A stretch of DNA of 5,623 bases. Origin: Actinomycetota bacterium. Its GTDB lineage: Bacteria; Actinomycetota; Actinomycetes; S36-B12; UBA5976. Position 1 is the stretch's first letter; each line of letters starts with the position of its first letter. The stretch lies in NCBI GenBank assembly GCA_009702945.1, contig WLGZ01000064.1, positions 1 to 5,623 of the forward strand. The letters are read 5' to 3'. The notes under the pieces are model-generated. The model was given only the letters and a program-made list of their open reading frames with translations. It was not told the origin of the DNA and did no database searches. Shown here piece by piece: positions 1 to 5,555 of the stretch. Position numbers and translations under genes: made by a program.

Positions 1-488
1 CAGTTACTTGGTTCGGAACCAAAGAAATTAGTCACATTCTTTTTGGCAATTTTTGCGAAGTCTTCTCGACGTTCGAAGCTGTATAGATAGCCATCGCTTC
101 CAATGGCACGCAACAGCGAACAAGACAGGGCTCCAGATCCAACGCCAGCTTCAACAACAACACAGCCTGGATAAATGTCGGCCAGGCCAACTATCGCTGC
201 AGCGTCCTTTGGATAAACCACAGCTGCCCCGCGCGGCATACTCAAGACAAAATCCAGCAGCAGTGGCCGTAGTGCTAGGTAAACCATGTTGCCAGTTGAA
301 GCGACCGTTGAACCTTCGCTCAGGCCAATCAAATCATCATGCTTAATAGCTCCATGATTTGTGTGGAACTCCCGCCCAGCCTCTAAAACAATGGTGTGCT
401 TGCGAGATTTGGTATCTGTTAACTGCACTCGATCGCCAATGGCAAACTCTGCGGCTTTGGCAGTACTAACAACGGTTACAGATTCCAT
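1..488 (-). CDS. trmI: tRNA (adenine-58-N1)-methyltransferase TrmI, N-terminal part (cut by window edge)
   Basis: This gene reads leftward from ATG at 488 and runs off the window after 162 codons, so the 3' part is missing. TrmI uses S-adenosylmethionine to methylate N1 of A58 in the T-loop of tRNAs, acting as a cytoplasmic tetramer. The translation matches the actinobacterial Rv2118c type. A small N-terminal domain carries GREFHTNHGAIKHDDLIG at about residues 38-55, followed by LALRPLLLDFVLSMPRGAA (71-89) and YPKDAAAIV (92-100). The Rossmann SAM-binding motif I, VVEAGVGSGALS, is at 111-122, and the motif II acidic residue lies in SFERRED (E139). The last visible residues (FFGSEPSN, next codon starting TG) fit the family's FGG-P-P-W segment. 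The start is supported by GGGAG 9 nt upstream and by family N-terminal length. It is divergent from the PAC2 gene. No stop or frameshift is seen in the visible part. Confidence 0.94.
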   Translation of the reverse strand, partial: MESVTVVSTAKAAEFAIGDRVQLTDTKSRKHTIVLEAGREFHTNHGAIKHDDLIGLSEGSTVASTGNMVYLALRPLLLDFVLSMPRGAAVVYPKDAAAIVGLADIYPGCVVVEAGVGSGALSCSLLRAIGSDGYLYSFERREDFAKIAKKNVTNFFGSEPSN

Positions 489-497
489 TGGCCTATT

Positions 498-502
498 CTC
501 CC
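498..502 (-). promoter_or_regulatory. Ribosome binding site of trmI
   Basis: The minus strand reads GGGAG here, 9 nt before the ATG at 488. It is a fair match to the anti-Shine-Dalgarno sequence and supports the 488 start. It also separates trmI from several genes in this window that have no such site. Confidence 0.6.
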
Positions 503-543
503 AGCCTTTTCCAAACTCGCTGAACCGGTGTCGGAATGAGGAC

Positions 544-552
544 CTAAACTAG
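544..552. promoter_or_regulatory. Overlapping divergent -10 elements between trmI and the PAC2 gene
   Basis: The 84-bp gap between trmI and the PAC2 gene contains CTAAACTAG. Read on plus it gives a -10-like TAAACT (545-550); read on minus it gives TAGTTT (551-546). Both fit the TANNNT core of actinobacterial sigma-70-type promoters. The plus transcript would start near 557, giving a leader of roughly 16 nt before GTG 573. The minus transcript would start near 539, giving a leader of about 50 nt that contains the trmI ribosome binding site. I see no good -35 on either side; CTGAAC at 520-525 is a weak plus-strand candidate with a long 19-bp spacer. This is inference from sequence only. Confidence 0.4.
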
Positions 553-572
553 AGGCAATCTGCAGAAATGGG

Positions 573-1424
573 GTGTTGTGCTTGGAGCAGGATCCAACCT
601 TCCCGCGAAACACAACCATCATCATTGCCGCTTTCGGTGGCTGGAACGATGCCGGACAATCTGCAACTGACGCACTTGAGCACCTATTAGATGTTTGGCA
701 GTCCGAGGAAGTTATCGATTTACCAGGTGATGACTTCTATGACTACCAGTTCAATCGTCCTGAGGTAAGTATCGGACTAGATGGCGACCGTGAAGTGGCC
801 TGGCCAGGTACGACAATCTTTAAGGCGTCGACAGACACTCTGCCTGACACCAAAATTTTCCTAGTCCATGGCGTAGAGCCAAGTATGAGATGGAAATCAT
901 TCTGCGCCGAAATCTTGTCGCACATCGAATTAGGTGAACGCAATGTCCTAGTTACCTTGGGTGCGTTACTTGCTGACGTTCCACACACTAGGCCGATACC
1001 TGTTAGTGGAACGACGTCGAACAAGAAGTTGCAAGACATATCTGGTTTTGAATCATCGAAGTACGAAGGCCCAACCGGAATCCTGGGCATACTTCAATCT
1101 GAGTTTGAAGTGCAAGGCATCCCATCAGTCGCACTTTGGGCTGCGCTTCCGCATTACGTCGCTTCCCCACCGTGCCCTAAGGCGACGCTGGCTCTAATTC
1201 GTGGCTTAGAAGATTTGCTTGACACCGCTATTCCAGTTGTTGAATTAGTCGAAGAAGCCAGAGCTTGGCAACTTGGAGTCGAGGAACTGTCGACGGATGA
1301 CGAGGAAATTTCTGAGTATGTTCGCGCCCTCGAGGAAACGCAAGACACCGCCGAACTACCCGAAGCAACTGGCGAAGCGATTGCTAAGGAATTTGAGCGC
1401 TACTTAAGACGTCGCGAGAACTAA
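573..1424 (+). CDS. PAC2-family protein (proteasome assembly chaperone 2-like)
   Basis: This encodes a 283-residue soluble protein of the PAC2 family, which is widespread in Actinobacteria (Rv2125-like) and related to eukaryotic and archaeal proteasome-assembly chaperones. Its bacterial function is not established. Family hallmarks are IIIAAFGGWNDAGQSATDAL (about residues 16-35), FLVHGVEPSMRWKSF (96-110), the strand-turn segment VTLGALLADVPHTRP (127-141) and ALWAALPHYVA (187-197). An acidic, helical C-terminal region (about 224-283) ends in FERYLRR, as in actinobacterial relatives. No signal peptide or membrane segment is visible. The start is uncertain: GTG 573 gives the longest sensible product, TTG 576 or TTG 582 are possible, and GGGG at 570-573 would suit TTG 582 as a weak ribosome binding site. 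ATG 568 is out of frame. It is divergent from trmI and co-directional with mshC 64 bp downstream, where I see no convincing terminator. Confidence 0.9.
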   Translation: MLCLEQDPTFPRNTTIIIAAFGGWNDAGQSATDALEHLLDVWQSEEVIDLPGDDFYDYQFNRPEVSIGLDGDREVAWPGTTIFKASTDTLPDTKIFLVHGVEPSMRWKSFCAEILSHIELGERNVLVTLGALLADVPHTRPIPVSGTTSNKKLQDISGFESSKYEGPTGILGILQSEFEVQGIPSVALWAALPHYVASPPCPKATLALIRGLEDLLDTAIPVVELVEEARAWQLGVEELSTDDEEISEYVRALEETQDTAELPEATGEAIAKEFERYLRRREN

Positions 1425-1476
1425 TTCTTTAACCGCTGATTCTGCTCACCAGAAGCATGGGCAGCCAGTTGCCTCG

Positions 1477-1488
1477 TAGACTTAAACC
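1477..1488 (+). promoter_or_regulatory. Predicted -10 element for leaderless mshC
   Basis: TAGACT at 1477-1482 fits the TANNNT core and lies exactly 6 nt (TAAACC) before the mshC ATG. Transcription from it would begin at or next to the A of that ATG, so the message would have no 5' leader. This agrees with the absence of any purine-rich ribosome binding site before the gene. No -35 match is seen at the usual spacing, which is common in this phylum. The rest of the 64-bp PAC2-mshC gap (1425-1488) holds only a small 5-bp hairpin (TTCTG/CAGAA, 1440-1454) with no T-tract, so it is not a convincing terminator. Confidence 0.55.
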
Positions 1489-2700
1489 ATGCAGCCGTGG
1501 CGTGAAGTTTCCGTTCCAGCGCTGAATTTAGGTTCATCAGACTTTCAGGTGTTTGATTCAAGTTCGCAAAGTCTCAAGTTGGCATCGACATCCAAGGACG
1601 CAAATCTCTACGTCTGCGGAATTACTCCATACGATGCAACACACATGGGTCATGCCGCAACTTACGTAGCTTTTGATACTTTGCACAGATTCTGGCTAGC
1701 AACCGGTACCAAAGTTAACTACACCCAGAACATCACAGACATCGATGATCCGTTGTTAGAGCGCGCAAAGTTAACTGGTCGAGCTTGGCAAGAAATTGCA
1801 GTTGAACAAGTTGATCTCTTTAAGGCAGACATGGAAGCACTTCGCGTGATTCCGCCACAGAACTATGTTGGTGTTGTTGAAGCAATCGAGATGATTGAAC
1901 AAAGTGCAGTCAAGCTCAAGGAACTTGGTGTGGCTTACCAAGTAGATGCTGATTTGTATTTTGACATGACGCATACAGACCTGCTTGGAGAAATCTGTCA
2001 CTTATCTGAAGCGGGAATGCTGGAAATCTTTGCGCAACGTGGTGGAGATCCAGATCGCCCAGGCAAGCGCAATCCATTTGACGCGCTGCTGTGGCGCGGA
2101 CAGTCAGGCGACGATCCATCCTGGCCATCAACACTCGGTCCAGGTAGACCTGGTTGGCACATTGAATGCTCCGCAATCGCAACGCACTATTTAGGCTCTC
2201 AAATCACAGTGCAAGGTGGTGGAAGCGATCTTAAATTCCCACACCACGAGATGAGCGCTGCGCACGCAGAGTCGCTCACCGGAGTCAAGCCATTTGCACA
2301 GACATTCATGCACGCCGGCATGGTCTCGCTTGATGGCGAGAAGATGAGTAAGTCATTAGGCAACCTGGTCTTTGTTTCCAAACTTAGACAACAAGGTGTC
2401 GATCCCATGGCTATTCGCCTGGTGCTACTTTCTCACCATTATCGAAGTGATTGGGAATGGTTTGATAGTGAACTTGAAGACGCCCAAACCCGGTTAGCAA
2501 CCTGGCGAACTGCGCTAAGTCATCCCACAGGAGCAACCAGCCCTGTTGCGGAAGTCGTTAAGGTGATGCGCAATGATCTCGACACTCCAAGCGCACTTAA
2601 AGCTCTCGATGTTTGGGCAGCAGAAACCTTGGCGGGGGCGCAACTGGAGGCAACGAGTGAAGTAGCTGTAGCCATTGATGCAATCCTCGGAATCATCTAG
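1489..2700 (+). CDS. mshC: L-cysteine:1D-myo-inositol 2-amino-2-deoxy-alpha-D-glucopyranoside ligase (mycothiol biosynthesis)
   Basis: MshC activates cysteine with ATP and joins it to GlcN-Ins, forming Cys-GlcN-Ins, the penultimate mycothiol intermediate, in the cytoplasm. It is a class I cysteinyl-tRNA synthetase paralogue lacking the tRNA-binding C-terminal domain, and the 403-residue length fits MshC (about 410) rather than CysS. Visible features are YVCGITPYDATHMGHA, with the zinc ligand C43 and the HxGH nucleotide motif at 52-55; NITDIDDPL (81-89); GRPGWHIECSAI, with C227; FPHHE, with H252 (the other expected zinc ligands); and EKMSKSLGN, with the KMSKS loop at 285-289. C43 has the same number as in the mycobacterial enzyme, and the N-terminus MQPW resembles the family's MQSW, so the ATG start is well supported. 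All catalytic motifs are intact. The SCO1664-family gene follows after 14 nt. MshC distinguishes this from an ordinary cysS. Confidence 0.97.
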   Translation: MQPWREVSVPALNLGSSDFQVFDSSSQSLKLASTSKDANLYVCGITPYDATHMGHAATYVAFDTLHRFWLATGTKVNYTQNITDIDDPLLERAKLTGRAWQEIAVEQVDLFKADMEALRVIPPQNYVGVVEAIEMIEQSAVKLKELGVAYQVDADLYFDMTHTDLLGEICHLSEAGMLEIFAQRGGDPDRPGKRNPFDALLWRGQSGDDPSWPSTLGPGRPGWHIECSAIATHYLGSQITVQGGGSDLKFPHHEMSAAHAESLTGVKPFAQTFMHAGMVSLDGEKMSKSLGNLVFVSKLRQQGVDPMAIRLVLLSHHYRSDWEWFDSELEDAQTRLATWRTALSHPTGATSPVAEVVKVMRNDLDTPSALKALDVWAAETLAGAQLEATSEVAVAIDAILGII

Positions 2701-2701
2701 T

Positions 2702-2714
2702 TAGCTTTCTTGCT
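2702..2714 (+). promoter_or_regulatory. Possible internal -10 for a leaderless SCO1664-family mRNA
   Basis: The 14-nt gap after mshC contains TAGCTT (2702-2707), followed by 7 nt and the next ATG. This is nearly the same geometry as before mshC, and there is no Shine-Dalgarno sequence. A TTGATG at 2675-2680 could act as a -35, but its spacer to TAGCTT is 21 bp; it sits 17 bp from TAGTTA (2698-2703), a poorer -10. Co-transcription from mshC is equally plausible, so this is tentative. Confidence 0.3.
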
Positions 2715-3443
2715 ATGGAAAACGTCACAGTTATTGGACAGATGGTCAATGCCTCAAACTCCACACTTGTAGTGGAATCTGATGGCAATCGATTTATCTA
2801 CAAACCACGTTCTGGGGAACGTCCGCTTTGGGATTTTCCTGACCACACCCTTCACTTGCGCGAACGGGCTGCCTATTTAGTTAGTGAAATGCTTGGCTGG
2901 AATGTTGTTCCAGAAACCACAATCAATGAAGGCCCATATGGAATCGGCTCATTCCAAGAGTGGATTGATGCGGAGCCAACGACAGTAGACATTTTTCCAC
3001 CAAATACCGTCCCTGCAGGTTGGCTGACAATCATCACTGGAATTGACGAAGAAGGACATCAAGTCACCCTGGCTCATGAAGACTCAGAACGATTGATGCA
3101 GATTGCAGTTTTCGACGCTTTGGTTAACAACGCCGATCGAAAAGCTGGTCACTTACTAACCGACAAAACTGGCAATACTTACGGGATTGATCATGGAGTC
3201 ACATTTAACTCTGAAGACAAATTGCGCACTGTGCTTTGGGGCTGGATCGGTCAGCGAATTTCTAACGACCAACTTGCAGATTTAGAAAGACTTAAATCCC
3301 AGATATCCGGGAGTGAATTGGAAGAACTGTTGACGGTCTCGGAAATTGATGCTCTCCACGAGCGTCTCGACTTTTTGTTAGCTCAGCAAACTATGCCGAG
3401 TCCTAGTCCAAACTGGCCGGCTGTTCCATGGCCAGTTTTCTAG
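2715..3443 (+). CDS. SCO1664-family protein (PI3/4-kinase-like fold, function unassigned)
   Basis: This 242-residue soluble protein belongs to the actinobacterial SCO1664 family, annotated by distant similarity to phosphatidylinositol 3/4-kinases and HipA-like kinases. Its substrate is unknown. Kinase-like signatures are visible in order: a nucleotide-pocket lysine in FIYKPRSGERPLWDFP (K30); a catalytic-loop-like FDALVNNADRKAGHLL at 133-148, where N139, D141, R142 and K143 resemble the N-x-D-R signature; and a DFG-like GIDHGVTF (157-164, D159) expected to bind metal. The C-terminus PNWPAVPWPVF matches the family's conserved proline/tryptophan tail. The key residues appear intact, so an active phosphotransferase is plausible but unproven. 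Start ATG 2715 is the first in-frame choice after mshC, and the N-terminus (IGQMVNASNSTLVVE) fits the family. The gene converges on the DUF3090 gene, with 6 bp between stop codons and a hairpin inside its own last codons. Confidence 0.92.
   Translation: MENVTVIGQMVNASNSTLVVESDGNRFIYKPRSGERPLWDFPDHTLHLRERAAYLVSEMLGWNVVPETTINEGPYGIGSFQEWIDAEPTTVDIFPPNTVPAGWLTIITGIDEEGHQVTLAHEDSERLMQIAVFDALVNNADRKAGHLLTDKTGNTYGIDHGVTFNSEDKLRTVLWGWIGQRISNDQLADLERLKSQISGSELEELLTVSEIDALHERLDFLLAQQTMPSPSPNWPAVPWPVF
3410..3439. terminator. Hairpin in the 3' end of the SCO1664-family gene, candidate bidirectional terminator
   Basis: AAACTGGCC (3410-3418) pairs perfectly with GGCCAGTTT (3430-3438), a 9-bp stem. The 11-nt loop could add two more G-C pairs (GG 3419-3420 with CC 3426-3427) across a 2-nt bulge. 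On plus it runs into TTTTC, and on minus into TTTGG, so the T-tracts are short in both directions. It sits at the convergence of two transcription units whose stop codons are 6 bp apart, so no terminator fits between the genes. The same bases encode the conserved W-P repeats of the SCO1664 tail, which may partly explain the symmetry. Confidence 0.5.
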
Positions 3444-3449
3444 GGTGAT

Positions 3450-4001
3450 TTAACCGCGCCTTAGGTATCCGTTAGCTCTTGGGCAAATGTGACCTTGTTG
3501 GTCAAGTGGCTCGGTACATAGTGGACATGGCGGACGACCTGCTGAAACAACTGCAAATGCCCTGGTACAAAACGCAGTAGCTAGCGAACCTGTTAACCGA
3601 ACTCGCAAAACGTCTGGTCCAAAATCTGAGTCTTCTTCTAAATCTGGAACGTCCTCGAAGTTTTCAGAGGATGCATGTGCCTCGATAACCACTTGCTGGC
3701 TCTCGGTATTCCAACCCAATGCCAAAGTGCCTACACGGAATTCTTCCTGAATCGGATTATCAAGTGGCTCTAAGTCAGCTGGCCCGAAATATGTAACGTC
3801 AATGCCTTCAGCCCGAGCTACTTGATCCAAGAGTTCAGTTAGTCGATCTGCCAACAAAGCGACCTGTTGTTTTTCAAGAGAGACGCTGACAATTCGTTGA
3901 TCAGTTCTGGCCTGCAGGAAGAATGTGCGCTCTCCGGGCACTCCTACCGTTCCGGTTACAAAGCGTTGTGGGTTATCGAAAGTGTGAACAATTCGCGCCA
4001 T
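3450..4001 (-). CDS. DUF3090 family protein (Rv2134c-like, cysteine-rich C-terminus)
   Basis: This 183-residue protein belongs to DUF3090, an actinobacterial family of unknown function nearly always found between the MSMEG_4193-type phosphatase and the SCO1664-family gene. It begins with the family signature MARIVHTFDNPQRFVTGTVG (1-20) and FFLQA (27-31), followed by a helix (VALLADRLTELLDQVAR, about 47-63) and a strand-rich middle (FRVGTLALGWN, VVIEAHA). An acidic stretch (EDVPDLEEDSDFGPD, 116-130) precedes the tail RPPCPLCTEPLDQQGHICPRANGYLRR. There C159, C162, H171 and C173 form a zinc-ribbon-like arrangement, so metal binding is likely but inferred. No membrane segment or signal peptide is seen. 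The start at 4001 is chosen over an upstream in-frame ATG at 4073 because AAGGA lies 6 nt before it and the family begins MARI. The gene follows the phosphatase stop after 2 nt, implying translational coupling. Confidence 0.93.
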   Translation of the reverse strand: MARIVHTFDNPQRFVTGTVGVPGERTFFLQARTDQRIVSVSLEKQQVALLADRLTELLDQVARAEGIDVTYFGPADLEPLDNPIQEEFRVGTLALGWNTESQQVVIEAHASSENFEDVPDLEEDSDFGPDVLRVRLTGSLATAFCTRAFAVVSAGRPPCPLCTEPLDQQGHICPRANGYLRRG

Positions 4002-4003
4002 CG

Positions 4004-4681
4004 TTAATCCTTCCCACTTTCGCCACCGAGAGTTGGAGTTTTCATAGCTTCGGCATTCAATTTTGAGAGCCATTCGCTTCCGGTGTCATTTAATTTAGAT
4101 ACTGCTGAGCCATTTTCAGAGTAGTGAATCACGCTAACTGAAGCAGGCTCAATCAGAAGTGACTGAAACTTGCGAAGTGGCAATCCCATGGCATCCGCAC
4201 AAATTGCCTTGATGATGTCGCCGTGGCTGATTGCAGCCCACACGACATTGTCACCATGTTCACTACTGAGCTTGGCATCCCATTCTCTGGCGGCAAGACA
4301 AGCGCGACTGGACATATCATTCATAGACTCGCCATTTGGAAAAATCATTTCATCAGGCCGTTGCTGAACGATTGGCCACAGTTCGTTTACTGAAAGTTCG
4401 CTTAGCTTTGCGCCCTGCCAATCACCGTAATCACATTCCAATAACCGGTCTTCAAGCGCAACCTCAACATCTTTAGCAAAGAGAATCGATGCAGTCTCGA
4501 GAGTTCGTTCCAATGGACTCGAAACAACTTGAGCTATTTTGACGGCTTCTAATCGCTTAGCTAACGACTCAGTAGTCGTTCGACCAACTTCGTCAAGAAC
4601 TACACCTGGCGTGCGTCCAGCCAGAACGCCCGTGGCATTGGCGTCAGTCCGACCATGTCTGATCAGTAGCAAAGTTCCCAT
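4004..4681 (-). CDS. Histidine phosphatase / putative phosphomutase, MSMEG_4193 (Rv2135c) family
   Basis: This 225-residue cytoplasmic protein belongs to the histidine phosphatase (phosphoglycerate mutase-like) superfamily, in the actinobacterial MSMEG_4193 subfamily. The chemistry is phosphoryl transfer through a phosphohistidine; the physiological substrate is unknown. Catalytic elements are all present: LLIRHGRTDAN with R8 and nucleophile H9; SSPLERTLETA with R59; LLECDYGDWQG with E82 as probable acid/base; and ISHGDIIKA with H153. NGESMNDMSSR (117-126) is also typical of the fold. The name phosphomutase is only a family label, and phosphatase activity seems more likely. The start at 4681 places RHG close to the N-terminus as expected. 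No Shine-Dalgarno sequence precedes it, but a -10-like TAGTGT lies 6 nt upstream. The gene is 30 nt downstream of uppP and 2 nt upstream of the DUF3090 gene, in a family-conserved order. Confidence 0.93.
   Translation of the reverse strand: MGTLLLIRHGRTDANATGVLAGRTPGVVLDEVGRTTTESLAKRLEAVKIAQVVSSPLERTLETASILFAKDVEVALEDRLLECDYGDWQGAKLSELSVNELWPIVQQRPDEMIFPNGESMNDMSSRACLAAREWDAKLSSEHGDNVVWAAISHGDIIKAICADAMGLPLRKFQSLLIEPASVSVIHYSENGSAVSKLNDTGSEWLSKLNAEAMKTPTLGGESGKD
4008..4015 (-). promoter_or_regulatory. Ribosome binding site of the DUF3090 gene, inside the upstream gene
   Basis: The minus strand reads GGGAAGGA within the last codons of the phosphatase gene; its AAGGA core lies 6 nt before ATG 4001. 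It is the strongest Shine-Dalgarno match in the window. It decides the DUF3090 start and argues that this gene is translated from the upstream message. Confidence 0.75.
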
Positions 4682-4693
4682 GGGTCAACACTA
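4682..4693 (-). promoter_or_regulatory. Predicted -10 element for a leaderless phosphatase-gene mRNA
   Basis: On the minus strand TAGTGT (4693-4688) is followed by 6 nt (TGACCC) and the ATG at 4681. The geometry is identical to mshC, and the gene has no ribosome binding site in the 30-nt gap after uppP. It would allow transcription of the phosphatase and DUF3090 genes independently of uppP. No -35 match is seen at 17 bp. Confidence 0.45.
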
Positions 4694-4711
4694 TTGGGAA
4701 ATATCGTCCTA

Positions 4712-5545
4712 CTAGGTGGCAGAAAGTACGCCGTTAGCGAGCAAAACCATCAAAAGCGTGCCTAGTGCGATCCGATAAATGACGAACGGCAAGAACGTGC
4801 GAGTCTGCAGATACTTCATCAAACTAGCAATTACGAAATAACCAACGACAAAAGCAACTATCGTTGCCACGATTGTGGCTGGCCAATTCACGAAGCTATC
4901 CGATGAAATGTCCCCCGCAGTTAATGCTGCAGAAGCAAAAACAGCTGGGATCGCAAGAAGGAACGAGTAGCGCGCAGCCACATCACGTTTGAAACCCATT
5001 GCAAGACCTGCAGTTATGGTTGCACCACTTCGAGAAACTCCAGGAATCAAAGCTAGAGCTTGTCCGAGTCCAAATAAAACCGCATTCTTTGTGTTGATGT
5101 CCGTTTCACTCTTTGTGTGCTTGGCATACCGATCAGCTAATCCAAGAAGAATTCCCATAACGATTAATGTCGCTGCAACCAGCCAGAGATTTCTTGCAGT
5201 TGTCTCAATTGATGACTTGAATGCAATTCCAGCGATTCCGATCGGAATTGTGCCGATGATTACATACCAACCCATTTTTGCATCAGGGTTAGCACGCTCA
5301 CTCTTCTTAGTGAGACTGGCAAACCAGGCCTTCAGAATCCGCGCGATGTCTTGTCGAAAGTAGATAACAACAGCCAGTTCAGTCCCAACTTGAGTCACTG
5401 CTGTAAAAGCAGCACCAGGATCTGGCCAACCCAGAAGTTTAGACACAATCAAAGTGTGAGCTGTTGAAGAGATCGGCAGAAACTCAGTTAGTCCTTGGGA
5501 GATGCCGAGGACTATGGCTTGGAGCCACGACAACTGCTCGTCCAC
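4712..5545 (-). CDS. uppP: Undecaprenyl-diphosphatase UppP (BacA family)
   Basis: UppP is an integral membrane enzyme that dephosphorylates undecaprenyl diphosphate to undecaprenyl phosphate. This recycles the lipid carrier for peptidoglycan and other wall polymers and contributes to bacitracin tolerance. From GTG 5545 the product is 277 residues, matching the family (about 275). Both catalytic signatures are intact: QGLTEFLPISSTAH (17-30, the glutamate-rich motif with E21 and H30) and PGVSRSGAT (168-176, R172). Several hydrophobic segments are evident, including WYVIIGTIPIGIAGIAF, LWLVAATLIVMGILLGLA and IVATIVAFVVGYFVIASLM. A charged loop (about 78-92) lies before the second of these regions. 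GTG 5545 is preferred because GGGAG lies 5 nt upstream and the family typically begins just before SWLQA. An in-frame GTG at 5575 would add 10 residues, but it falls in the loop of a terminator-like hairpin. The gene heads the uppP-phosphatase-DUF3090 block. Confidence 0.96.
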   Translation of the reverse strand: MDEQLSWLQAIVLGISQGLTEFLPISSTAHTLIVSKLLGWPDPGAAFTAVTQVGTELAVVIYFRQDIARILKAWFASLTKKSERANPDAKMGWYVIIGTIPIGIAGIAFKSSIETTARNLWLVAATLIVMGILLGLADRYAKHTKSETDINTKNAVLFGLGQALALIPGVSRSGATITAGLAMGFKRDVAARYSFLLAIPAVFASAALTAGDISSDSFVNWPATIVATIVAFVVGYFVIASLMKYLQTRTFLPFVIYRIALGTLLMVLLANGVLSAT

Positions 5546-5550
5546 GTAAT

Positions 5551-5555
5551 CTCCC
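5551..5555 (-). promoter_or_regulatory. Ribosome binding site of uppP
   Basis: The minus strand reads GGGAG immediately after the T6 tract of the leader hairpin, 5 nt before GTG 5545. It supports that start over GTG 5575. It touches the end of the hairpin module, so folding or termination there would directly affect translation or transcription of uppP. Confidence 0.55.

Noticed and set aside
53..346. 97-codon plus-strand open frame
   Set aside because: It lies wholly antisense to clear trmI coding sequence, and its composition (many Gln, Arg, Leu) matches no family I recognise.
743..1348. Minus- and plus-strand open frames of 64-115 codons inside the PAC2 gene
   Set aside because: They overlap well-supported PAC2 coding sequence in other frames and show no recognisable domain.
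1440..1454. Small hairpin TTCTG-CTCAC-CAGAA after the PAC2 gene
   Set aside because: The stem is only 5 bp and has no following T-tract, so it is not a convincing terminator.
2140..2153. Inverted repeat CCAGGT-AG-ACCTGG
   Set aside because: It encodes the conserved GPGRPGW segment of MshC and has only a 2-nt loop; coding constraint explains it.
1771..2408. Several open frames of 69-88 codons overlapping mshC
   Set aside because: They are shadows of the mshC frame, which carries all expected catalytic motifs.
1489..2700. Cysteinyl-tRNA synthetase (cysS) as an alternative call for mshC
   Set aside because: The protein lacks the CysS C-terminal anticodon-binding region, has the MshC-type N-terminus and CGITPYDATHMGH motif, and sits beside MshC-associated families.
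4002..4073. 24-codon N-terminal extension of the DUF3090 protein
   Set aside because: It overlaps the phosphatase gene, the extension does not resemble the family, and a strong AAGGA sits 6 nt before ATG 4001.
5235..5248. Perfect 14-bp palindrome ATTCCGATCGGAAT
   Set aside because: It lies inside uppP where repeated Ile-Gly/Pro-Ile codons occur, has no T-tract and no intergenic context; chance within coding sequence is the simplest explanation.
4989..5363. 124-codon plus-strand open frame
   Set aside because: It is antisense to the membrane core of uppP. Long antisense frames are common opposite hydrophobic proteins, and no family is recognisable.
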